21,599 nucleotides of DNA from Anaerolineales bacterium (lineage in GTDB: Bacteria; Chloroflexota; Anaerolineae; 4572-78; J111), in contig JACKAT010000074.1 in the NCBI GenBank assembly GCA_020634935.1, positions 1 through 21,599 on the forward strand, read 5' to 3'. The notes beneath the pieces are model-generated. The model was not told where the DNA came from. It searched no databases and saw only the letters and a program-made list of their open reading frames with translations. Shown in pieces: positions 1 through 10,800 of the stretch. The position numbers and the translations under genes were made by a program. Each line of letters starts with the position of its first letter. The stretch's first letter is position 1.

Positions 1-1661
1 ACAACAACCGCCTGGATACGGTTAAAATTGGCGCCACCGTTTACAACTACACCTATGATGTGAACGGCAATTTGACCGCCGAGACCACCTCCCGCCGCTT
101 CGAGTGGGACCACAGCGACCAGATGAAAGCCTTCCGTACCCAGGCCGGAGACTCTGAGCCTTCAGTCCACGCTCACTACCTGTACGACGCCGGTGGCCAG
201 CGAGTGAAGAAGCTGGTGCGTAAACAGAGTGGCAGTCATGAAGTGACGCTTTACATTGACGGCCTTTTTGAGTATCACCGCTGGCAGCAGAGTGGGACGA
301 CCAGGCAAAACAACCGACTGCATGTAATGGACGACGAGAGCCGGATTGCCCTACTGCGGGTGGGGCCGACCTACTCGAACGACAAGGGGCCAGCTGTACA
401 ATACCACCTGGGTGACCATCTGGGCAGCAGCAACTTGGTACTGGATAAAAACGGCACCTGGACCAACCGCGAGGAATACACCCCCTACGGCGAGACCAGC
501 TTTGGCAGCTTTGCCCGTAAACGCTACCGTTTCACCGGCAAGGAGCGGGATGAGGAGAGCGGGTTGTACTACCATGGGGTACGGTATTATGCCCCATGGA
601 CTGGACAATGGGTGAGTACCGATCCTGCGGGAACAATAGACGGGATTAATTTATTTTCCTACGCACTTGCTAACCCGATTGGACTAAAAGACGATTTTGG
701 AATGGCGACTGATAAACCAGAAACCAACAATGCAAGTAAATTGTCGGACGCTGATATAAAGCGAACAATGGGTATGATAGCTCTTACTGCACAACAATCG
801 TATGAGGATAACATTAAGGTTACAGACGAAGATGTTAAAGAAGACGTGAGGAACAGAGATGAATCACAGCCGTCGACTATGTCAACAGCCAGGGACAAGT
901 CAAAATCCATTAATGGAAAACAAACCACAATAAAAAGAAAAACCGCAACCATTGGGCCGTCGACTCAATGTCCAACCTGTGATTTTATTCGAGAAGGGAC
1001 GGTTACGACATATATGACATTATTAGGTGCAGCAAGTTGGGTTGTAGGTTATGTTGCAGGTAGAGCGGAGGGGGAAAGCCATAATGAAGCTAAGCGCGAG
1101 GGCTTTAAAACTGCGGGCAAAATGTCACCATTTATTCAAGGAAGTATTCAAATGCAGACCGCTGTGGTTAGTGTACGAAATCAAAGGCAATACAATGAAA
1201 ATCTCTCGTCATCTCCGGCATATCGCACTCCAATGGTAAGAGTTACAACTCCACAACGTGGCGAGTTGAGTTCTATAGCATCAACACTTCATAATCAAGC
1301 GGCAGGGACACTCAGAGTGGATCCAGGGCTGGCAAGACGTGCTGGTACTGTTGCAGTCACGCAGCTCGACTTTCCGGGGGGTTGGATTGGTCCTCGTATC
1401 GTGACTTATCATGGCCGACCAGATATTGGGGTACAAGTAAGAACATTTGCATTACGGCAAGGATACATATGGGGCGGAACATCGCCTGAGCACGCAGAGC
1501 TAATAGCAAAGTCATTTTCCCAACGAACCTATCCTTCTGTGACAAGGGGATGGACAGGCGCCTCAAATCTTGTATGTCCAAATTGCCAGTATGAGTTAAT
1601 AGGAGAGGGAGCACCTAGCCCGAACCTTCTGCCTGACAATCCTTGGACCCTTCCCAAATAA
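1..1661 (+). CDS. RHS-repeat protein, TcC-like C-terminal part with deaminase-like toxin tip (5' partial)
   Basis: The frame is open from base 3, so this is the 3' part of a larger gene; 552 residues are visible. It begins inside a YD repeat (YDVNGNL). Counting from the GTG at 60, the RHS-associated core lies at about residues 110-215, with hallmarks DHLGSSNLVLD, YTPYGE, YRFTGKERDEESGLYYHGVRYY and DPAG...NLFSYALANPIGLKDDFG. In the RHS/TcC family this core forms a cocoon and self-cleaves just after this point, releasing the tip; the cleavage is inferred here. The tip (about 216-533) has HAE at 478-480 and CPNC at 506-509, the zinc and catalytic signature of the cytidine-deaminase fold found in polymorphic toxins. 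A second Cys pair, CPTC, lies at 304-307. The tip DNA is AT-richer than the core, as is common for exchangeable tips. The TcA-type gene follows on the same strand, so this is probably TcC or a TcB-TcC fusion. RHS identity is sure, the deaminase call moderate. Confidence 0.88.
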   Translation, partial: NNRLDTVKIGATVYNYTYDVNGNLTAETTSRRFEWDHSDQMKAFRTQAGDSEPSVHAHYLYDAGGQRVKKLVRKQSGSHEVTLYIDGLFEYHRWQQSGTTRQNNRLHVMDDESRIALLRVGPTYSNDKGPAVQYHLGDHLGSSNLVLDKNGTWTNREEYTPYGETSFGSFARKRYRFTGKERDEESGLYYHGVRYYAPWTGQWVSTDPAGTIDGINLFSYALANPIGLKDDFGMATDKPETNNASKLSDADIKRTMGMIALTAQQSYEDNIKVTDEDVKEDVRNRDESQPSTMSTARDKSKSINGKQTTIKRKTATIGPSTQCPTCDFIREGTVTTYMTLLGAASWVVGYVAGRAEGESHNEAKREGFKTAGKMSPFIQGSIQMQTAVVSVRNQRQYNENLSSSPAYRTPMVRVTTPQRGELSSIASTLHNQAAGTLRVDPGLARRAGTVAVTQLDFPGGWIGPRIVTYHGRPDIGVQVRTFALRQGYIWGGTSPEHAELIAKSFSQRTYPSVTRGWTGASNLVCPNCQYELIGEGAPSPNLLPDNPWTLPK

Positions 1662-1726
1662 ATACGGTTGGTAGTAGGCAAACACTACAGAATATTGTTC
1701 CTCGTTTCGCACTCAATATTAAAAGC

Positions 1727-1825
1727 GAGCCGGACATCTACTTCAAGGCCTGACGCGGCCGGCACTGCTGGCCAACACAAAAGGCAGCCTCGGCTGGTAT
1801 GCCGAAGTCAGGGTGGCATCATATT
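1727..1825 (+). pseudogene. Decayed fragment of a TcA 5' end
   Basis: This stretch matches bases 2083-2180 inside the following TcA gene. Bases 1783-1806 equal 2140-2163 over 24 positions, and 1736-1748 equal 2092-2104. The distance between these two blocks is one base shorter here (47 against 48), so the copy is frameshifted, and it also has a TGA at 1751. Translated in pieces it gives EPDIYFK and then LLANTKGSLGWYAE, against DIYFK and LLANTEGSLGWYAE in the intact protein (residues about 72-96). It has no start and cannot make protein. It looks like the remnant of a second TcA gene, or of a recombination event that placed a new RHS tip upstream of the intact gene. Confidence 0.85.
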
Positions 1826-1862
1826 AAGGCTCGGCTTACCCATCGAAGAAGAACCATTAGCA

Positions 1863-1870
1863 GAGAGGTG
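1863..1870 (+). promoter_or_regulatory. Ribosome binding site of the TcA gene
   Basis: GAGAGGTG lies 5 bases before the ATG at 1876 and supports that start for the giant TcA gene. It implies independent translation, not read-through from the RHS gene about 210 bases upstream. Confidence 0.6.
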
Positions 1871-1875
1871 TAACT

Positions 1876-4800
1876 ATGACAGACTATACAATCGTCGGTA
1901 ATGTCATCAACCGCCAGACGGGTGAAGGTGTGGCAGACGTGCGCATCGAGGGTTGGAATCGGGTGCCGACCGCCCGGACGGCGCCGGAAAAGCAAGTGAC
2001 CTACAGCACTACCGAGGACGACGGCCGCTTTCACCTGGACTTCACCTCTGCCGATTTCAGTGACCACCCGCCGGCTGCCGACAGCCCCGATATCTACTTC
2101 AAGGTGTGGCGTGATCAGACGCTGCTGGCGAACACCGAAGGCAGCCTCGGCTGGTATGCCGAACGACCGGACGACGAGGTCATCATCGAGATAGACCTGC
2201 CGCCGGAGGATGAGGAGGCGGAGCCGCCCTTTGTCGTTCGGGGGCAGATTAACTATGAGGCTGGCAGCCCGGCGGCCGGCGTCGATGTGCGGGCGTTTGA
2301 TCGCGATCTGCGGCGAGAGGAACTGCTGGGCCAGACTCGGACGGACCGGGCGGGCCGTTATGAAATCCGCTATGGCCCGAAGAATTTTATCCGGGCCGAG
2401 CGGGGACACGCCGACGTTTTTATTCGGGTCGTGTCAGCCGAAAATGTATTGCTGGGCCAGTCGGAGACCATCTTCAACGCCGCCCCGGAACAGCAGCTCG
2501 ACCTGGTAGTCCGGCCTCAGCCGGCCCGCCAACGGTCCGAGTTTGAAGCCAAGCGGGCTTTGCTAGCGCCTATTCTGCAAGATCAGGTGGCCTCTGAGGC
2601 CGATTTGACCGATGAGGATATGGCCTTTCTGCTGCGGGAATTGGCCGGTGAGCCGCTCATTTACGAAGCGAATTTGCGCCTGCTGGCCGGCAGCGTTCGC
2701 CTGGAACAGACCACTGAGTTACCGGCTGCCTTTTTCTACGGCGCCGGCCGGATTCTTTCTTTTGAACTGCCGCTGGGGCTGGACGCTTATCTAAGCCGGC
2801 CCGCTGACCAACTGGGCGAGGCGGTCATCGAAGCCATTGGCGCCAATGTTATCCCGGCTCAACTTGAGGAAGCGCTCGACGACATCCTGGCCCGTTTGGA
2901 GGCGCTGCGCTTTGAACACGGCCTGCTCGTCCGGCGGCGGGTGCTGGGCCGCCTGCTCGATGAGGCCAGCGGCGAACCGGTCGTTGGCTACCGGGTGCAG
3001 GCTTTCGATCTGGCCGATGGCGAGACCGATCTGGGCTTCGACCTCAGTGACGCCCAGGGGCTGTTCGCGCTCTCCTTCGTGACTGCGGCCGATGACGACG
3101 CGCCCCGGCATCTGCGCCTGCACGTTGCCGACCCCGAGGGCGAAGAAATTCATCAGACGGACATCGAGGTCCTGCCGGATCAGGTGGAGGTCATCGACAT
3201 CTCCACCCCGGTCCCCGAACTGCCCGACCCGGCCGCGATTGGCTGGCAGACCTTAGAGGAAGCGGCCGGCTTCACAACGCCGCCGGAACTGCTGACCTTC
3301 CTGGCCGACAATAACATCCATACCCTGTTGGACATCCGCAATACCGGGGGCCTGCGCCGGCTGCAAGGGCTGCCGCTGCCGGAGGATGACCCGGCTGTAC
3401 AAACCCTGGAAGCCCATGCGAACCTAACGCTCATTTCAGTGGATGTAGCCCAAAACCAGATGCTCATCAATCACGAATATCGCACTATCACCGCCATCGC
3501 TCGCCAGCCGCGAACGGTTTTTGTCCAAGCGCTGGGCGACACGCTGGGCGACACGTTGGCGATGGAAATCCATGCCAGGGCTGCCGCACAGACGAGGGTT
3601 CTCAACAATGTCCTGATGGGCTTACAGGCCGAGGCTGCTAATGGTTTCCCATCACCCATGCCGGATTTTTTCACCAATTCGCCGCTTCCGGAGTACTTTC
3701 CAAAGAAATGCTCCTGTGAGGACTGCGAGACCGCGGTTAGCCCGCTGGCCTACCTGGCCGACCTGCTTGACTACGCCCTGCGGCACCTGGCAGATAATGG
3801 CATTCCCCTTAAGCATATCGCCTGGCTAACCGAGCATCTTCACCAACCCTTCGGGGAGTTACCGGCTTCGTGCGAGGCTATGGACAGGAAAGTACGGCAG
3901 GTGCGGCTCTGCATCGAGGTGTTGCGCAGTAAGCTGTCGACCAGTGCCGAGTACCCAAATTATCTTCTCGAGGCCTATACCACGCTGCTCACCAAAGTCG
4001 GCACGTCATATGAAGAAATCCGCCTGGCCCGAACAGCCGCAGATGAGGCCCGCCAGGCATTGGCAAAGCGGCTGGGCATCACCCTGAGTACCGCTGATGA
4101 GTTAGGAACACTCTACCACCCGCCGTCCGAACTCAGCGAAGCGATTCTCGAGACCCTCTTCGGTCTGGCCGACACAATCCGCGATGTGCTTTCGGAGGGG
4201 GCTAAATTAGGCGACGACCAAAACCAGATTACCCGCTGGCACCTCGACGGGGCGGAGTGGGGTTGGAACACGGACAGCAACGGCTCTGTCTACGCTCGCC
4301 TAACCCAAGCCGGAGGCGATTACCAGGTCGATCTGTTTCGCGACAAAGCCATGGCCGCTTCAGAACTGGTCGCTTCCGGGAAGCGCTCTAGTCCCACTGG
4401 GCCGGTCGAGCTTATCGAACAGAATGATCGGGATCTGTCGGGCCAGGTCGTTATCGACTACCAAAGTGGCGGTGACCCGATCGAAATCGTGGCTATTCCT
4501 CGCTTTACAAGTTGGCGCCTCAAGCATCTCCACGCACTGTGGCAGGAACAGGATCGCCCGACCGATCCCTACAACACGGATAGCGTCGAGGCACAACTGC
4601 CGATCGTGGACCCCGATGTGATCGGACCGGACGATTTTCGTACGCCGGCGGCCGGCAATGACGCCTTCGACCTCTGGCTCCACCGGCGCAAATGGGTTGA
4701 TGCGCGCCTCGAAAAGTTTAAATCACTTAAACCAGATCTGGACGTTATGCTTAATGAGGAGATGAGGAATTCCCTTACCTATCCTTACCACCTCATCTCT

Positions 4801-7800
4801 GGTGCTACTGCTTCCTACACACCCTGGTTGGGCAACATTGCCCCGGATGATTTTCAGACCCTGTTTGAAGCCTTGACACAAGGGCCGACGCCGGAGGATA
4901 TCGAGCAGGCCAGGAAGGATATCGAGACAGAATTGAACCTGACAGTGGAGAGCTTTACCCGCCTGGTAGAACTGCGAACCAAGGATCAACTCTGGTTGGC
5001 CCATCCCGATGATAATGAACAGCTTACGCCGGAAGAGTGGTATGACCTTTATTCCATTCTCGTTCAGGCCCAGAAACGGCCCTTTTTTGCCGATTGGATC
5101 AAGGAAGAGAACCAGGCTAGTCCTCCACTTGAATTTGGCCCCCAGCATTTCTGGCTGTCTCTACGCGAGCCGGAGGAGGGAGTCTGGCCGCCTGATCCTG
5201 AGGCAACCTCACCCGAACAAGAAGTCTGGCCAACGGCGGCGATGCTCGCCCAAGACCCACAAGAACAGAAACCGCTGATTGATCCGGATAAGGTTAAGCT
5301 TAAGGAACTGCCCGAACCAACGATCGGTGCGGAGGTTATCTATTTGTGGCACGCCCGTCGGCGTGCCCTGGACAAAATCTTAAACGATCTCAAGCAGGCT
5401 CAAATTCAAGGTTTTCTGGACGTGCTGATCAAAGCCTTCGGCCAAAAGCCGCCTGATCCCAACGCCGCAGACTGGGACAGCTACCTGGACAACCTCGCTG
5501 ACAAGCTCGCCGGCCCAAACGAGACCGAGGCGGCGGAGAAACAGATCCAGGCTGAACTGTATATAGATGTGGAGGCGTTCAAGAAACTGCTGGCAGTCAA
5601 GGCTAACAAGCAGCCGACCAACGAGGAGTGGGCCGAGCTTTATCCCATACTTGTCCAGGCATACAAGGCTAAAGATCTGTTTGACGCCTGGCTCGCGGCA
5701 GAGCAGGGGCTATGGACGCCAGATGGGCCGATTTACAACCGGATCGTCAAGGCCAGACAGCCACGGTGGCGGGCAGCGGCCGAGGTTCGCCAGCGCTGGC
5801 GGCAGGCGCTACAACGACGTAGCAACGCCCCCATTCTCGATCCGGATCTGATTGACGGGGAATATCTGCGCAATCTGTTGGCTGCGAATACAAATGCCAT
5901 CCAAATGTGGGAAAAGCGGCGAAATGAGATTGACGGTTGGTACGGTAAATTGTTCAAGGTGGGCAAAACGCTGAAAGATTTCGACAAAATGCTGACGGCC
6001 GAGTTGTATGCTAATGAGTTTTACAAGAATGTGAGAGCAACAATTGAACAGCGGCGTGAATCGAAATCGCATGGGCTGGATTATGTTCTAAAGCTCGTTT
6101 TTGGCGACCCGCTACCCGATTTCGATGGGCTACTGGCTGCGCTGACGAACCCCAATGAAAAGGACGAAGCAAGCCAGACGATCACCGATGAGCTGTTTCT
6201 AACCGTTGACGATTTTCAGTACATCCTCATGGATCAGATCGCCACCCCGCCGGCCGACTGGACTAAGCTAGACGATCTGTTAACCCAAACCTTTCTATTG
6301 CGAAGCGTCCTAATCCTGGATCGGGAGCAGGCGCAGGGTCAAGACATTCGCGACCGCCTGGCGCAATTGAGCCTGACCTCTGCGGCTTTTGCCCGCCTTC
6401 TGTCAGTGCGTAAGCTGCTGGCTCGCGACGAAGACTGGGTGCTAGATGAAGAAAGACAGGACATCGCCAACATTCTGACCCAGCTCAAAAAGCGGCGTGT
6501 GTCTGCCACGTGGCAGGACAATGAGCAAGTAGAGGACATCCTCCTGGCTCCGGAATTTTTCAAGCTGCCGGAACCGCCGGCGCTCACCTTTCCCCCGCCC
6601 GAACCACGCCAGCTTACTGCCTGGCGCGCGACTCGGCGCGATCGGCGTGATTGGGAGGATACGCTCCAATCCCGTATCGATCAGGTCAAGACGATTGTGC
6701 AGGCGGTTCAAACGGCCGTAAGCGAAACCGAAGAGGAGACGTTGCCCCTGCTGCGGGGCTGGTTACTCAATCAACTTATGCTACAGGTAACCGATAAAGC
6801 GCAGTGGGTCACCGACAATCTGCTGATAGACGCTAAAGCCGACGGCTGCCAACTCACCACGCGCGTGTCGCAGGCCATCGAAACCATCCAGGGTTTGCTA
6901 TGGGGCGTCCGCACCGGGCAGTTGACCGATACGCATCCGCATTTAAGCCTTGAGGCGCCGGATTTTGAGGAGGAGTGGCAGTGGCTTGGCTCCTATGCCA
7001 CCTGGCGCTCGGCCATGTTTGTCTTCCTTTATCCCGAAAACATTCTCATGCCCCACCTGCGCAAATATCAAACGCCGACTTTTAAGACGCTGGTTGAAGC
7101 GACCGGCAGCGGCCGGCGTTTCAATCCGGAGTTGGCCTGTCAGGCTGCCCAGGAGTACTCGCGGTACTTTAAGGATGTTTGTACTTTGAGAATTGAGGCT
7201 ACCTGTCAAACCAAAACGCGGCTTCATCAAGGTAACTGCCGTGACCGTGTCGCGATGGGATATTCCTATCCTTTATATATGTTTGGTCGAGGGAACGCGA
7301 ATCCGCAAACGGTCTACTGGTCGGCTTATGATCCGCAAGCCCCCAATAAGGACTATGCCCAAACCTTTTGGGATGTCGTACCCGGCATGACCAACGTCGA
7401 GAAGATAATCGGTGCTGTGCCTTATAAGATTGGTGAAGGCAATCGACACATTTTTTTGTTTGTCATGACGAATGAAAGAAAACTTGTCTTCAGCAAATAT
7501 GATTTAGAAAAGCAGGTTTGGGAAGAGGAGCCCTCCGGCGATCTTGAGCTTCCACAACAACTGAGGCACATATTCATTCTTCATAGGCCGGCAGACCCAG
7601 GTATTATGGATATTACGAAGCCACCAAGGCTTATCTTTCATACAAGCGCAGGTATATTTGTTAGGGCACTAAATCTCGATGCCAGCGATTGGGAGACGCT
7701 AGCGAAAAATTCAGATAATGAATCTGAAGAGAACAATGATGACTGGGTGGACTATAAAGACCATGAGATGTCAGCGCTTGCCGCTTCTAGTAAGGAGTTT

Positions 7801-10800
7801 ATTTTGCACTCAGTCGCTGAGCGAAAAGGGTGGAAAATATTTTTCTACAGTGATGAGGAGAAACCGGTTCCATATCAAAAATATTCACTTCTCAAATCCT
7901 ACAGCCAGCAATCGGTTTATGACCAGGGTTCTTTCAAAGAAGGCAAGATCACCGAGATTTTAAGAGGCCCTTATTTATTTTCTTGGATAGGTATCGCTCC
8001 ATTTGAGGAGAATTACATTCATGTTTACTACAAATATGGTAGCAAAGAGAACGGCTACAAGTATGCTGAGTCAAGGTACGGACAGACTTTAGTCGTTACG
8101 TCAAATACAGATAAGCCAAAACTTCACGGCTCGATGTATGAATTGCCTTTACCACTCGAAACTGCTCTTCCTACTACAGGGGCTTTCAATTCAAAATTGC
8201 TTGTGGTCCGAAATAAAGAAGTGTCTCTCCCCGCTACTGACTATATCTGTAAGATTGAAAAGAAAGAAGATGGTAGCTCTTTGCAACTGGTCAAGCCGTT
8301 AAATCCATTTGCTATTGCATTTGATATAGTCGAAATCATCAAAAACAAGGCTGACCGATATCTACAAAACTCGACAAGCTATTCCCTCAATAAATCTGGA
8401 CCAAAATCTAATCTAACCTACCTAGAAGAAGCCTATTACTTTATTCCTGTTCACTTTGCGCTTCAACTTCAGAAAACCGGCCACTATATTGAGGCCCTAA
8501 ACTGGTTTCGAAATATCTATGATCATAGCGGCACAACGGTAAAAACCGATTTTTATGGAAAAGCAGAATTGGTGAGGAAATATTACGTAGGGCTATATTT
8601 GGAGGAATCTCTTGACCAAACCTACCAGCGCAGCAACGCCTGGCTGCTCGATCCCCTCAACCCCCACAGTATCGCCGCCACTCGCAGGAACACCTATACC
8701 CGCTTCACCCTCCTGGCCTTGATCCGCTGCTTCCTCGACTACGCCGACGCCGAGTTCAGCCAGGACACGGCCGAGTCTGTGCCCCGCGCCCGGGTACTCT
8801 ACCAGACGGCGCTGGAACTGCTCGAGCTGCCCGAACTCAATCAGAAGCTGAACGCGTGCGACGAACTTATCGCTACCATTGAGATCGAGGTTGGCGATCC
8901 GCAGATGAAGCCCCGTTTGGGAGCGCTGAAAAAAGATCTACACAATATAAATGGAATTCCTGAAATAGAAAATGCGGTCTTGGCGGTTACCGAGATTCTG
9001 AGCCGGGCTAACGCCTCCTGGGAGACGCGCATCAATGAGGCCCACGTCTTGATAACACAAATCAAGGCGGGGCAACCGACCCGATCCAGCCTGGGCCAAT
9101 TAGTAGCAGCCCGGGGTGAGCTCCTGGGGCAAGCGCACACGGCTCTCATCACCGATCCACTGGTCGCTGCCACAACGATTGGGGCCGGCGACCAGGCGAC
9201 AAGTGCTCTAGCCAATACCTGGGAAGAGCCTGCGATCAACGAGTATCAGCTGCTCTGGGGACTGGATGATCCGCTACCCGCTCCAACCTACTACCTTGTC
9301 TCCGGTTCTTCCGAGGGGTATCTTCCCGTTCCCGTCCACCAGTTCTGCGTACCACCTAATCCGGTCATTGAGGCCCTACGGCTGCGGGCTGAACTTAACC
9401 TCTACAAGATCCGCACCTGCCGCAATATCGCCGGGATGGAACGCCAGCTCGACCCCTACGCCGCGCCAACCGACACAGTCAGCGGTCTACCTCAGATCGG
9501 GCCTGGCGGCCAGCTCGTGCTGCTAGAGGCGGTCACGCTCCAACCGACGCCGTATCGCTATCAGGTGCTCATCGAGCGGGCCAAGCGGTTGGTGGAACTG
9601 GCCGCCCAAATGGAATCGGCCATGCTCGCTGCCCTGGAGAAGCGCGACACCGAATATTACAATCTGCTTCGGGCCAGACAGGACGTGCGTCTGACACGCG
9701 CTGGTGTGCGCTTGCATGAGCTTCACGTTCTAGAAGCCCAGAGCGGGGTAGAGTTGGCGGAGATTCAGAAAAATCGTGTGCAAGTTCAAGTTGACACCTA
9801 CCAAGAATGGATAGATGCAGGTCTAAATGAACATGAAATGGCAATGCTTGATGCATTTCAGGCAGGTGCCGAGGCGCAAATCGCGGCTGCATTTTTCCAG
9901 TCAGGTCTTGAGATGGCTTCTGCTTCAGGGCCATTAGCACCGGCAGTGGCCATCTTAGCTCAAGGTAAGTTAGTCGCTACAACTTTAGCAGTCACAGCAA
10001 CGGCAAAAGCTCAGAAAGAAAGCTTTTATGCGAGTTTTGAACGCAGCAAACAGCAGTGGGAGCTACAGAAAGCGGTCGCAGAGATTGATGTCAAAATTGG
10101 TAGCCAACAAATAAAAATCGCCGAAGATCACGTTCGTGTGGTTGGACAAGAGCAAAAGATTGCCGAAATGCAGGCTGACCATGCCCAGGAAATTATGGAA
10201 TTCCTGACCAAGAAGTTCACCAACGTGGACCTGTACGTCTGGATGAGCGGGATTTTAGAGGGTGTATACGGTTACTTCCTGCAACAGGCGGCTTCAATCG
10301 CCCAACTAGCGGTCCAGCAGTTGGCCTTCGAACGGCAGGAAGCCCCGCCGCCCTACATCCAGGCCGACTATTGGGAAGCACCCACAGACGGCCTTGGCCT
10401 TGGCTCGGACGACGCAGGCGCCGACCGGCGCGGCCTGACGGGGTCAGCCCGGCTTCTGCAAGACATTTACAAGCTCGATCAATACGCCTTCGATACGGAC
10501 AAACGCAAACTACAACTCACCAAAACCATCTCCCTGGCCCGGCTGATGCCGGTTGAGTTCCAACAATTCCGCGCAACGGGGGTGCTGAATTTCGCCACGA
10601 CCATGGAGCTATTTGACCGCGACTTCCCCGGCCACTATCTGCGGCTGATTAGGCAGGTGCGAACCTCCGTCATCGCTCTCATCCCCCCCACGGAAGGCAT
10701 CCGTGCTACCCTGTCGACCGTGGGGATTTCCCGGGTGGTCATCGGCGGCAATGGACTGTTCCAGCAAGCCCCCATTAAACGCTTGCCTGAATCGGTGGCC

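Noticed and set aside
1694..1720. TTGTTC-16-TATTAA, a possible promoter for the TcA gene
   Set aside because: Both boxes match the consensus poorly, and such matches are expected by chance in this AT-rich stretch.
1668..1901. Small plus-strand open frame between the RHS and TcA genes, a possible immunity gene
   Set aside because: It runs through the decayed TcA fragment in a shifted frame, overlaps the TcA start, has no ribosome binding site and shows no domain.
6994..8600. Sialidase function for the TcA middle region, as the family label neuraminidase-like would suggest
   Set aside because: I saw no clear Asp-box repeats (SxDxGxTW) or catalytic Arg triad; the label reflects a structural domain of TcA proteins.
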